Under the pieces are notes generated by a model. The model was not told the DNA's origin and ran no database searches. It was given only the letters and a program-made list of their open reading frames with translations. From Opisthocomus hoazin (taxonomy: Eukaryota; Chordata; Aves; Opisthocomiformes; Opisthocomidae), in NCBI RefSeq assembly GCF_030867145.1, contig NC_134428.1, positions 24,717,537 through 24,781,536 on the forward strand: DNA of 64,000 nt, read 5' to 3'. Below are positions 1-14,000 of the stretch, piece by piece. A program made the position numbers and the translations under genes. The stretch's first letter is position 1; every line of letters begins with the position of its first letter.

Positions 1-74
1 TATCTTAAATTGGGGAAGGCTCAGCGTGATAAATTACATGTTAACTATACTGAAAAGGTGTTGTGTGATTGCAG

Positions 75-2033
75 GTGGAGCTTCGGAACAGCGACCTTGC
101 CCATCTCCTACTAAGCTGTGCCTTGCATAAAATAGCTCCTAGTTTTCCCAAAATGAAAGCTGGCGACTTCGCTGACTGGTTTCAAGATACTCTACAAAAC
201 GTGTTGCATGCGGTGAATGAGACAATTATTGCACAGATACCTGTCAATATTTCATGTGACTCCTATCAGCAAATGTGAGTCAACCATTCCATACACATTT
301 ATCTTCACTGAGCACTTCTATTTACCTACACTGTACAGGACTTTCTGGCAATATATTCACATATTCCTACAGCAGAGTGTAATGCTCCTGCTGAAAAGCA
401 GAAGTAACCACAGTAAAACACTCAGCATTTTCAGGCTTACATGCAAAATACACTGAAACTCCACAAGTTTTTAATTAGAGCAGCCTTAGCAATTCCATAA
501 CCTTTACATTAAGCAATTGCATCAAGCAGAGAGCTTACTTCTTTAAAAATAAAAATGGCCTTATCACATCGGTAGGCTGTGTTCCATCCGACCTGAAGAT
601 ATTTTGCATTTACTTCTTAAGAACCTCTGTGACAGAGTCTTGCTATAATAAGTAACAATGAAAGCTGATGAAATTTTTGTAATGGAAAAAGTTCTCATTA
701 TTGGAAAATTCTGATTTTATTAAGTTAAAATACTTCCCATGACCATGCTGACATTCCCTCCTGCAGGCTGAAAGGTTTCCAAAAAATCTATGCTGACATC
801 CCCACAGAAAATGTTCCCCATGTTTTTGGATTCTGTAAAACCTTCTTGACATCAAAAGTGAAAACAGGTAATGGCATAAAAAGTTTTAATTTGGGAATGT
901 CCTTTGAAGGCTTTCCAGCACACTCTTGGCTTGAGAAGCAGCAGAAATTCCTGTAGTAATGTCTGAAATGCTCTTAATGACAAGAAAGGGAAAGGAAGCA
1001 TATACTTACATTGTTGATCCAACACTACGGCCATTTCCTCTTACTGATGGGATTCTCACAGCTCCTCCTGCACTTTGGATGGCTCGCCAGGAAGTTTAAC
1101 CACTGCCAGCCACAACACCAGGTTGCCCAACACTGTTAAAAGATAAACCATCCCAAATTCAGACAACAGCACAAAAATATTATTGCTTAATAACGATGAA
1201 GATTCTGATCTCTCTCGTACCAACGTGAATTCAAAGAGTTCTGCTATCTGCAAAGGTTTAATGAGAATTTGCAGTGGTGATTAGGGTTTCTAGTCAGAAC
1301 ACCAGGAGGAGTTTGTAGTCCCCAGCATTCCCAGTGTCATCATTTTTCCAGGTGTTGCATGCGGCAGTGCAACCCAAACTACTCAGAACTGGCTGGAAGT
1401 CAATCTCGGAAATTTTAGCAAACATGCTGAGTATCAGGACTTGGTCACTTGGAACAAACACTTTGTGGGAGTAAGTATTCTTTTAATTTCTTTTTCACTA
1501 GCATGCACTGTGAGAGCATGGCAGTGTTCCACCACCAAACACACTACTTAGCCAGCATTTGCAATGCCTTATGCTCCATGCAGCACGGGAGGGGATGGGT
1601 CATTTTCCTTAAAAAAATATTCTGCCATTAGCATCCAATCCCTACAAGCATTTTTACTGCTTTTCACCAGCTAGTGGCACTCGCAGAGCTACAGTAATAT
1701 TAGCAAATGGGATACTACACATCCTGGTGGAAAAAGGACTTTACAAGTCTTGCGGATATTCCAGACTTGCAGATTTGTCCTGAGTCTTCTTGGAAGCACT
1801 AGCATTTCCAAATCACTTTCACATGCTTAAAAAGGTTGCCATCTGCTTTGTGTCCCTTTCCACAGATGGATGTCTTGGACAAGTTATCCCCAACACAATT
1901 AGCATCCCTGACGCTTTCATCTGATGCCATTAATGAGGAAGAGGAGATGTGTCAGATCCTTGCAAAACTACACAACAAACCATCAGAGGAGATCTATCAG
2001 TATTTAGACCAGTTCAACAGAGAAGCAGCCCAG
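75..2033 (+). CDS. Module 1 of mesothelin-like gene (exons A1-D1)
   Basis: Exons are A1 75-274, B1 767-867, C1 1352-1470 and D1 1866-2033. The A1 acceptor reads TTGCAG|GTGGAG in phase 0, so at least one exon lies upstream of the window. If A1 is full size (209 bp), its start precedes the acceptor seen here; as spliced it is 200 bp. A1 ends NISCDSYQQ and breaks in phase 2. C1 opens GVACGS and has [11 protein letters not shown]1 has [14 protein letters not shown] and ends REAAQ at a CAG|GTAGGG donor. The reading frame stays open for several hundred bases past the D1 donor, but that stretch has no family resemblance and is intron. Confidence 0.87.
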
Positions 2034-5000
2034 GTAGGGGTATCAACACTGCAAGTCCAGCGTAAAGCCATGCCGTGTGGACTTCAGCTCTCCAGATTCT
2101 TAAAGACACCCTCCGAGACGGTTTCTGAGCTTTTGTCTCAAAGGATGAACAACTGCCACAAAGTGTATCACATACAACCTCTCACCGTGGCTGTCTGGCC
2201 CAAAGCATCCAAACGCCAGCGCCCACGACTTTCTGGCTGGCTGACACCCAAGCGCACGCTCCCGGCAGCACTGGGGTGGTACCAAGCAGAACTACTGAAC
2301 CTCACGATCCGTGGCCCTGCTGAGGAAGCTGATCCTCCCAGTCACTTCCCACCCGAGCCATGCACCTGCCTGTGCTTGAGCGGTCACAAGAGGCCAGCGT
2401 GCAGACAGCACGCAGGGCCTTCAGGGAGCCCTGCAGCAGCAGTGTCCCTGCACCATCCCGGGACACCGGCTGAGACTGACAGCTGTCCCTTGGTGCTGGC
2501 TGCTGATACTGCAGGTTCACAGGACATCCCTAAGATGCATCTTCCCTTCTCTGGGACTCCCTCAGAGCCGTTTTTGACAATGCTATTCCCTGTGCCTTTG
2601 CCCTGGGGTCCCTTTTTAATCCTGCCTTCCCACTGATTCTCATGACTTCTCTCATTCAGCTGGCAATAACCACTATTAGGAATAATGATGTGAGGAAAAA
2701 GATGCTCACCCAGTTCACAGGAGACATCGAGGAAGAATTTCCAGCTTTCAGCCCTGCTGAATGGACTCATTTGCTTGCAAGACTCACTCTGCTACTGCCA
2801 AGCGCTGGCAAGGAGGACACCCAACTCTTCTTGTCCCACATTTCTGGTTGTGACAGTTTCAGAGCTCTGTAAGTACACAAGGGAAGCGTCCTCTTTACTG
2901 TGGGCAAAATAAAAAAGGGGATTGTCAGGAAAGAGCAAGGAATTGCCAGGGTAGCACTGTACTAGAGAACATCTGTGCAAGGGATTATCATTTACAGCAA
3001 TGCTCCATCAGGCAAACAAAATAGCCAGAGGCAGATCTTCTTTCCTTTTGAGTAAAATTACGCAAAAGCAAATAAAAACATTTGCTAATTACAATACAAC
3101 ATCAATTATAATTTCTATTAAATAGATTTTAGCTGTTTTTAAAATAGTGCAACTAGGAGCAGTAAAATGAAAAAATACCAGGAAGAGATGAGAGGAGATA
3201 TGCTCTCTAATGAAACAGATTAAGCTAAGAAATAAACTCCGAAGGGCAGCACTGGAAGGAAACTGCACAGACAGTCACGTCTGGGCCACGCAAAGCGGGG
3301 AAGCCCATGATACCAACAACAGTCCCACTCTGACCCAGGAAAGAGGCAGGAAAACAAACAGCAGCATTGGGCCCATAACAGACATTTCCAGTCTGGTCCT
3401 GAACTTCCCTTTTCTGGCACAACCTCGTTCTTCTGCACTGGCATGGCACAGCTCTGCTTTTTGCATCCGTATGGGGCTTCTGTATCTACAGCAAACTGTT
3501 CAGGTCTAGCCCTTGATACTGGCTATTCAGAAAACGCTCTGAAATTAATCTGGCAACACAGGGAGCGAGGCTAATTACCCATTTCATGAGCTGTTCAGGG
3601 GGTTAAGGGATTTACAAAGCACACAAAGAGATCACTAGGGGAGGCTGTACTATCAAGGTCTCTAAAGACTTCTGACAACAGCCTAGACAAACATCTGCAC
3701 AGAGCTAATCCTGCCCTGGGGCACAGATCTCTCAAACCCTTGGCGGTCTGGTCTTTCACATACAGATCACAGCCAGTAAGAAACTAAGCAATGTGCCATT
3801 TCATAACCAGCAAGCTTTCCCTTCCTCTCTTTCATTTCGCTAAACCCTATTCATGCTGGAGTAACATCTCTTCCACCTACAGCATCACCACACGAGCTGG
3901 AAAGCAGTAATTTTGGGCTTGTTCAGCCTGAAGAAGAGAAGGCTGCAAGGGGACCTAATAAATGCTTACAAATATCTGAAGGGTGGGTGTCAGGAGGATG
4001 GGGCCAAGCTCTTTTCAATGGTGCCCAGTGACAGGACAAGGGGCAATGGGCACAAACTGAGGCACAGGAAGTTCCGTCTGAACCTGAGGAAGAACTTCTT
4101 CCCTCTGAGGGTGACGGAGCCCTGGAACAGGCTGCCCAGGGAGGTTGTGGAGTCTCCTTCTCTGGAGATATTCAAGACCCGCCTGGACAAGGTCCTGTGC
4201 AGCCTGCTCTGGGTGACCCTGCTTCGGCAGGGGGGTTGGACTGGGTGACCCACAGAGGTCCCTTCCAACCCCTACTATTCTGTGATTCTGTGATTAAATC
4301 TTCCTCATGTGATATCCCTCCACAGTGTGTCCTCCTTGAGCCAGGCATACACGTCCCTGTCACCCATGAATCAGCAAGGCATCTGTGGCGCTTTGCTGAC
4401 CTTCCTTGAAAGCCAGCACACCGTGACAGGTAACATGAGCCAAAGCCTGAAATGGATCATCAGCATTCTTGTGCATTCGAACAACCACGAAGGAAGCCGA
4501 GTGACGCGCTCTTGTTCTCCTGTGCTGCAGGTTCTGCCTGTGCTTTGGGACAGGAAACAAGTCTGGACTGGCTACAGAAGAACTTGGGGGCATTCGCGGC
4601 CAGCGCTCGTTATGAAGATTTCACCAGATTAATGACAGATTTCAGCGGGGTTAGTTTGTTTTCTGACTCGGACCCGAGAGCTTTGCCTTTGCTCAGGTTT
4701 AGCATCCTGCTCTGCTACAGCTCCTTGCATGCACAAGGCTGAGCACTCTCCTAGATGAACTCATTCAGTAAAAAGACATTGCTCCAGCCAGAGCAGAGCT
4801 CTTCTTCCCAGTCAGGGAATCCAGACAGCTCTGGCTCAGTTCTCCACCTCTTAGCAATATTTTACCTCTCTCTGATCACTTCCCATTGGTTTTGCAGTTC
4901 AATGCAAGGGACAATCTCACCGCTACCCAGCTTGCCCACGTATTTTTTGACCCTGGAGTCCTGGATGATACCAGCATGGTTGAAACCCTCCTGGTCTCCC

Positions 5001-8000
5001 TGGAGGGCAGGCCAGCTCTGGACATCTCTGCCTTTGTGGCTGAATTTGTGGCCACTGCTTCTCAGGTGAGATGCTGACCCCTGCTCTGGATTTGCAGGGA
5101 AACACATCTGCTCATGGGAATGTTGTTTTAGCACACAGCAAACTGCTAGAACAGTGTCTTGCTGACACTACTGGGCTTCAGCCATACGGACCTAGACAAT
5201 ATCTTCCTAAAGCTGATTCCCCTGTCAAATGCTTTATGCCCCCCAGACCCACACATTTGCTACAGCAAGAGCTGGGAAACAGCTTCTGGTCACAGCTGAT
5301 TTGTGTTCTTCCTTGCTTTGCTTTGCAGCAAGACTTACCATCCCTGGCAAACGTGCAAGTTCGAGATGCCATGTTCAGCACAATCTTTCGCAGTCTCCAA
5401 AGCCAGTTCCCTACTTTCAGTGTCTCCCAGTATAAGGACTGGTTCCAGAACAAGCTCAGCTTGTGGCTGGGCAGCATAAATGCCTCTGCCCTTGCAGCTA
5501 TCCCAAGAAACATACCTTGCGGAATATATCAAATTATGTGAGTACTCCACTGCCTGCATTCACTTCAACTTTTCTTTTCACTTCAGCTTTTGCACATGGC
5601 AAGAGAATTCCCGTTGCCCTGCTTGACCCTGTTTTGAGTACAGAAACAAAACTATATTGTGGCTCTTAAAATCCTAGGCTCACCCTTCCTTCCTATTTTT
5701 ACTCCCAGCAGCTCCATTCTCTCACAGCTCGTTTCTGACCAGCACTGTGTCATCTCTATCCAACTACAAATTTGGTATAATGATGCTTGTTTAACAATGC
5801 AAATTCATCTAAAGGAAGAAGCTTGGTTACCATCGAGACAACAGGCCATAGACTGCAGAGCTCTCGTGTGCAATCACATTACAAACTTATGGTGACTTCA
5901 GTCGCCAAAACCAAGGCTGTACTGCTCTAACGAACCTCCCGCTTTCCCTTCTCGCACAGAATGAGCGGCTTAGAAGGCAGCTTTCAACAGATGTCCCCTG
6001 CTAGCCACCAGGATGTTTACAGCTTTGCAAAGAGCTACCTGTCTGCTAAGGCTTCTCAAGGAGGTAGGCTGAAGGCATCCCACGCTCTCCCGCTCCTGTA
6101 ACTTCCCTGTATGTCTGTCAGAAGCAGTAAGATACTCACAAAATCATGGGATGCTGGGCGTATACCCATGAAAAAGAAAATCCAGTTAAATTTGGAATAT
6201 GTCAACTGCTTTTTGCCCTATAGCTTATCACAGGGAGCAGGGGAACAAAAGTGTCTGCAGAAGCAGCTGTGTTTCTCCTGAAGATTAGGACGAGCCCTGG
6301 TGTTAATCATTGTCCCTCACTGCCACGGCAGCTCACGAGCTGAGATCTGGACCATCGCTGGTATTTCTCTGGCTGCCATTGCCACAATATCTGAGAATCT
6401 CCTAAATTTAACATTCTGATCTCTACACCTTTGCTGAAAAGTATGGGAATGCTATTTCCTTACCAGGCATGCTTACACGTCTAGAGGCACCCATTGGGCA
6501 TCAGTCACTCCAGTGCTGCCGGTATCACCGAGGGATTTCAGCACCCAGACATTTTGGGCAACTCTTGTAGCAGCACAGTCATACTACTCCCACAGGAGAA
6601 CCAGGGGACTGAACTGCTGGTTATATCACCCTTGATTTATGCTTTGTTTACAAGGTGGCCCGTGCCTTGAGAACACCAAGGGAAGCCTGGGCTGGCTACA
6701 AACAAACCTGGGTTCTTTCAGCTCCTTGGGTACGTACAGAGACCTGACCAACTTGGATGCAGATTTCACCTTCGTAAGTAACTCTGCGAGACAGAGCCCA
6801 GTGCAAGGCCTGAATCCTGCCTGACAGCCTTTCACAGCTAGCAAATACTTGCTGCTGTAAGGCAAGGACAGTAATTTTAACCTTTGATTTCACAGACTGA
6901 TGCTGTGGCAGTACTCAGCCCCGAGCAACTGGCAGGTTACACACTGGCGAGCGATGTCCTGCGTGACAGGGACAAAGCAGGCAAGGTCTTCAGCTCTCTG
7001 AGCTCTCACACCATTGGAGATTTCATGGATGCCTTCAATGCAGCTGCAAAGCAGGTAGCAACTCTACCTCCTGTTCAAGGGGCTGGAATAAAACAGTTTA
7101 CACATGAAGTGCGTACTGATACAGGTGCTGAGGTTCCAGGTGTAGGAAGAGGCCACAGCTCTTAATTAGTCTGGAAGGGATACAGATTCTCTGCAGTACT
7201 GCCACTCTAACCCTGCACGAATTTCAGTGTTGTCAGAAAGGTTAACAAGGCTCAGGGAAAGAATAAAGGAGTCACTGCGCAGACACTGTATTATGGTCTC
7301 CTTGATCAAACAGTAAGAGCCCTGTATCCTTCCCCACCAACTGCCGTGAGCATCCTCAGCAGATCCCCAGGAGGCTGAGCCACAGACTGGGGACCGGCAG
7401 GACGCCCAGGCAGTTCGTGTACACGCACCTGGAACGGCCAAGGAACAGGCCAGCCCTGGACGCACGGTCACTGCGGCCCCACAGGCAAGTGAGCAGACAA
7501 ACCACCAAAACTGCACACACACAAGCAATTTTACATTTGCAAATCAAATTAATTACATCTTCTTGTGTTAAGATAAGTCTCCAGCAGGGTTATCTCAGAA
7601 CTGCAGCATACTTCCTGGCCCCCCGTTTGACTCCTTTTTACCAGTCCCACCTTCAACATTAACTGCACTGTGCACTTTCAATGATGTCTTTTTCTTTTGG
7701 TTGAAGCGTAATCTCTCTCAGCTTCCTCACGGTGACGTGAGAAGATTCATCCTGGGGCAGATCTTCTGTCACTTAAGCACAGAATTTGAGCTCTTCTCTA
7801 CCGAGGACTACGTTGCCTGGTTTGGAGGAAGGCTTGGCCTCTTCCTGCGCAGCCTCAATGCACAGAACCTTGGCTTCTTACCCAGTGACATGACATGCGA
7901 CTCTCTTGCAGCCATGTAGGTATCCAGTCCACTATCATTTCAGTGACACTCTTCCTACTTCCCTCTTTGCCTGTAAAGCTGGGAGCCCAACCACTGGGTG

Positions 8001-11000
8001 AGGAGAGCAGCTTCCACTATCCCAAACAACCAGTGCCAAACCCAAGATTCTCGTTCAGTAAATACCTTTATGACCTTACTTGGCTGCCACTGCAGTTTCA
8101 CATTTCAGGCTACAAACAGCAGACCCTAGAGACTCTGCTTCACTCCCATACACCTGCAAATTCACATAAAGCTAACCAAAGAGCCTAACCCCCAGAAGCA
8201 GCAGTTCTGGTCTCACTCTGATTGAAGTGTCTGTTCCCTGGTGTCAAGGGAGTAGAGACATGCCCTAAATGCAGCCCCAACACCTCTCCACTCACTGGCA
8301 GAGCGCTCTGCGGGTTCTTCCCAGTGGCTGTGAATTGCCTGGTTGTGGCTGTCTTACCCTGACTATCTGTGTCCTGCAGAGTGAAGATCCTGACCGAACA
8401 CAAAGCCCAGGGCTCCTATGAGAATCCAGAGCACATCTACTCTTTCATAAAGAGAGTTCTCCACTTCCAGCTGCAGAACTCAGGTAACAAAGGTCTGGGC
8501 CTGCTCATCTCCAGGTATTCAGGAACACAGAAAGGTGGAAAGATTCAGCCACCTCATAAAATGTCCTTGATTTCAGGTGACATGCAGACCTGTTCTCTCT
8601 GTAGGAAAGAGTCATTTCAACATTTTAGCAATCTGACAGTTAAGTGCCTAACCAGTGCTAGGCCTTTAGGGTCCCCTGAAGTCAGCAGACAGAGAAGTGT
8701 CTCTACCTTTGGATAAGCTGCTTCCCTGGAGGATAAGTGAGCTGAATCTCCTGCTAATGCCTAATAGAGCCCTCCCTCGCTCCTCAGCCTCCTGCTTAGC
8801 CCTTCAGGTCACAGCGGTCAGAGAAAGGTACCATCCTCCTCTTCGGAGGATTGAAACCTCTTCAGACAGCACAGGGACCTGAGGTGCAAAAACAGAAGCT
8901 GTGTCATGAACGAGACTAGAACATGCAGACCTTGCAGGAATCTGGCAACCCCAGTATGCTCAAAGGCCAGACGACTCCCCCATCCCCTCTCTGACAGCGT
9001 TTGGATCCCGCAGGGGGCTTGCAACATGAACTATACTATACATTTCTCTGACAGTGGGTGCTCAGTGTTACATGTCTCAGCGATCCAATGAAAGAAATGA
9101 CGTATCTTCTGAGCTTTGCTTTTCCTTTCGCAGGCTCAGCCTGCGCACAGGGCACTGCGGCAGACAGAGAATGGCTGCTACACTATTTTGGTTTATTCAC
9201 TGCTTTTGGATCGTACTCAGATTTTGCAACTCTGAAGAGCAACTTCCATGGGGTAAGAGCTAGATATAAAATATCTGGCATTTTATTCTTAGCCATGAAA
9301 CAAGCTGACAGGAACAGAGTTCAACTGGATTAGCTCGTTATTTGTGTTGCTCATTTTCTTCTGTGTACTTCCATTTTTTTCTCATTAAGTTTCTTGTTAA
9401 GTTTTAATGCTAAAATAGTGTCAAAAGCACTGCCTCTAGGAGATAGCCATCTTATCAGGAGAATATAAATTCCATAGGAAGACAAGGATTTCAATGACAA
9501 GCTCCAAACAGCAGTGGCTGATAAGACACAGGAAGAGCAGATATTAAATTACACGTGGTCTGCTGAGAACATTCTCACAAATCACCTGTCTAGCAACAGA
9601 GAACAGCTATTATTAAATTTAGTCCCAGTAAACACCCTGCACTGCTTGTTGTCTGAAACCCTGTCCAGAGAGAAGTTAATGTTCCTTAGATATCAAAGCT
9701 CAGGTGGGCTGAGGGAGATGAGCCAGGGGACAATGCTGTGGCTTGGTCTCCAGGCCTCGTGCTATGCTCTGTCTTCTTCAGCTTGACTCCCTAGATCTTT
9801 TCTCAGCTGAGGCACTGGCCCAGCTGACTGTTCAGAGCAAGACTATCTACAGTCCCTCGGCCATCCAGATGGTCCTGGAGGTAATTGGGAACAAGGAGGA
9901 GCCTCTCCAGTACCTCGCTGCCTTCCTAGAGGACTTCAACACTTTTGGCCTGAAGGTAAGTGGCACAAGTGCCAGTGACAGCCAAGTCCTGGGGAGCAGA
10001 ACAGGTCACAGGTACACTTTCAGACTTCCAACTCAGAGACTCTCACGGCCAGATATAAATCTGGAAGATGAGCCAGAAAGGAGTTCCTTCTGCTCCTGTA
10101 TGATCTTGATCTCAGTCCAGTCCTTACTCTGGCTTAACCTCTGTGCATAGACCAGTGTAAAAAGTTCCTCCTCAGGGGAAGTTTGGGAAGCACACCCACC
10201 ACTCCAAGCTAGAGCCAGGATGTAAACAGCAAGGGGTTCTCTACTGCTCATCCAAGGTAGTCCAATGACTTATGAAAGGTTCTGGACCAGGCCCCTAAAA
10301 CTGTTAACATGCATTATGTGTATGAGCGAGCAAGAGAGACTCTGCTGCTTGCCCTAGTCCTGCTGGGCTGAGGACAAGTTAACAACAGGCCAAGCTGAGA
10401 AGCCTGAGTAAGTCCCAGCCTTGCTTCATACACAGCGTGACCACTCTGCTGACTGCCGTCACAAAGCAGCGGCTATGGGAGTGCAAGGGAAAGGAAATTC
10501 AAGCACCTGCCTTGCTTTGCTGTCCAACTCTGCTGACAAAAGAGAACCTGAACTGCCAAGGTCAACTCCCCAACAAGGCCACAGTCAGGCCATATTTCCA
10601 ACTTTTATTGTTAAACAGGAGAGGAAGGAAGGGGAGGAGAGCAGCAAAGAGGAGAAATTGTGGCTATTTTGCCAATTTTTCCTTCACCGCTTTTCCTGCC
10701 TAGTTTCAATATTCAAGGCTTTCTAAGCTCTGCTCATCACCTGCTTCAATTTCTTCCTCCTTCCTCAGAGCTCCGATTTCCTAGGAAGCACCAAAGTTCA
10801 AGAAACGCTGCTAATGATGTCAGCCGAGATCCTCTTCCCACAAATTGCTGACATGTCCCTGGAAGACACAGCTACGTGGCTGCACAGACTGCGCATTCTG
10901 CTCCCCCGCGTGAACGCGACGGTGCTGGAGCTGCTGCCCCTCACCACGCCGTGCCCATACTACCGAGCTTTGTAAGTGCCTGCCTGCCGGGCTGCGGCCT

Positions 11001-14000
11001 CTTTAGCTCTGTGTGGCTACAAGGCAGCCACTCTCGCATCACTAGTCACTGACCAGGCAAGGGCTGCTTTTCACCTTCTTGTATATCATTGGGTATAACC
11101 CAAATCAGTCAATGACTCTGCTCCAAAGGGGGCATTTTCTTGTAGACAGGTACCAAATAGTAATCCTTATTCTCAAGCACACCATAAGTTATATGGCCCA
11201 GCAGAAATCATCCACGTACTATAGGCTGACTACTAGCACCTGCCACCTTTGGTCTGTCAGCATTAAGAAGTTCCCCTCATCCTACTACACCCATCTCTGG
11301 TGCTTTACGCACATGGAAATCATCTGTTACACACTTTATTCCCCAGCATTGCAGCAATGGATGGAGTCTACCCACTGTTGTCAGCAAGGAAGAAGCACGA
11401 CATCTACGAGTTTCAGAAGGCCTATCTGACAGCCCAGTACACAGACTCAGGTAAGGCGCCTACACATAAGTTCCCAGTAAAGCACTAGTATTTGTATGGA
11501 GCATCTTTCGTACTCCAAACATTGAAGATTTTACACCTAACAATCACCCATCTTCCCAATACTGAGATTTGGTCACTTCTGCTGTTCACTACAACCCTGG
11601 GAAGTTCACGACAACCCTGTGAAAGAGAAAGGGAAATCGCTTCTCCTTCGGAAGCTACAGGGAATACTGGTGTAAGGAGCTATGCTATCGCAGAAGGAAT
11701 AGGATATAGGCAGAGAAACAGGATTTCCATTTGGTGTAACCATTTCCCCAGTCTGGAAGCAAATCAGACAGCAGAAGATCAGACCCTGCACTTGCAATAG
11801 GAAGGAGGTTAGCCATTCCTCTGTCAGCAGATATTTAATCACTCACGTGCAGAATGCCTAGATGCCTCCTTCATTGGACATTGTGGCTTTCAACTCTGGC
11901 TCCATTTTGATTACAGGATCAGCGTGCCAGGATGGAACAACTGGGACCAAAGACTGGTTGCAAAAGAACCTTGGAGAGATCTGTTCAGTAGCTAAACTAA
12001 GTGAACTTCAGACCTTTTACCCAGACATTGTTGGAGTAAGTTTTACTAGTCTGTGCACTGAACAACAGTAAAATTAGCACCAGCTTCCAAGCAAAACAGA
12101 TAGCTTCCTGGGCTTTACATTCATAATAATCAGTAAGGGCAAGATGGAGGTGCTTCCTCACAGTGGCTGCATCTCAAAGCAGGGATCAGCTTGGTCTTAC
12201 ATAGGAGAGATTACCAGATGTGACCCCTGTGCAGCATCAGGGGTTGAACTACGCATTCCAGCCGCTTGCCTCTCTCTTCACAGCCTCTCTTTGATGAAAG
12301 ATGTTAATTGTTATCACTGGCCATCAGAACCAATGCTAAGAGCCTGGAATATGTCTCAAATATAGATGCATATTCCGCTACGAGAGGAACTTCTTTTAAA
12401 TCGTATTTAAAAATCAATTTGGCTTAAAGGTCACAGTAAAATTCCTCATGTGGGTATTGCCTTTCCTAATTCCTCCAGACAATGACTCTTCAAATTACAT
12501 TCTGTCTTCAGAAATACTAGAAATTACTTGCTCAGGTCTACTAAAATGCCAGATACATTCAAGAATTCTGAGTTTAGTCTAATCAGTAGCAACGGGTTGC
12601 ACACCCTGAGGACACAGCGAGTTAATCTTCCACGCTGCCTGTATTATGACACCAAGCTGTAACTACAACACAAATGACGCATGAAGAAAAGATGTGACAA
12701 AGGGCAACAGCAGTAAGACCAACAGGAGCTGAATTCTGCTAGGCTAATATTTGATTGGGATGTATGGGTCTACATGTTATAATATTGTTTCACAGCAAAG
12801 AAAGACATTGCATTAATGAAATAATTCAAGTACAGCTTGAAAATGCAACACTTCTGCTTTCATGTCAAAAAACAGATTTTTCTTTTCATGCGATGTTCTA
12901 AAAAAAAAAACACCTTGCACAGCTGTAAAACATGCCTTAGACAATGTTTTAACTTCAAACACTCTGTAAGCCAGCGCTAGTATTTATTAAAATGCTGATT
13001 TTGTTTAAAGAATTTGTGTGACACTACCTATCCAATCATCAATAAAAGTAATGTTGACCAACCCGCCTGGTATGTTTCAGATTGTTTCAGTCTTATTGAG
13101 GGTACTTCAGCTAAACTGATAAAGTAGGCAGTGGTACAATCTACTAGTTGCTACTGGTTGAACTAAACTAAGAAGTCTGTAATCCCAAAACATGAACCAG
13201 TTTGCCAACTCCTTACAGAGATATTGAGAGCTCACCCCGTTACTGTATACCAGGCAGACACACAGCGCTTTTGTAAGGGGCTTGCATACATAAAGAAAAC
13301 TGCCCATTCTAACACTTAGATTAAATCTTAAGCACCAATATTATCAAAATTCACAACTCCCCTATTAACTTGAAGCCAAAAGATAAATATACTGTCCTAT
13401 GCCAAACACCTTAGCCTACCACATCCACAGCATCTGAGCAACTTCCAGCAGAATCCCGAACAACGCAACTTGTCTGTGCTAACGTTTGCCATCTGCACCA
13501 CAGCAGCTCAATCCAAGATTCCTATTTATTCTGCAGCTGAAGCTCTGGAAGGAGAAACGCTGATGTGCCTGTCTTGCAGACATTCACTCTGCTTGGCAAG
13601 TTTCCTGCCAAATGCTGCCACTTTAAAAATCCTCTATTTTCATCACAGAAAGTGACCTCTCTGTCTTTGAACATATGCCACAGCAAACAAGAAACTTCTT
13701 TCAAAGCCACGGTGAGAAGCTTCTGGTCTATGCACGATGCCTCAAAAAAGCTTGCAAACTGGAGACTCTACCATTGTTCTGATGTAACTTCCTATTCTCT
13801 TACTATCTACCTCATTTTGCAAGGAACAATGCTGTATCAGAACGCATGATCTGAAACCCATCAGGGTTTGGGGAAAGCCTTAATACATCTAACCTCCTCG
13901 GCATGGAGCACTAACTTTTTAGCAGTGACCACTTTGCTCGGAAATACAGTGCTGAAAGTCTCTAGGTGTGAATTTTTCTCAGCAGCTAGAAAAAAAAGCA

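Noticed and set aside
1836-2636. A 266-codon frame containing exon D1
   Set aside because: Only 1866-2033 matches the repeated D module. The rest follows a good splice donor and has no similarity to the module.
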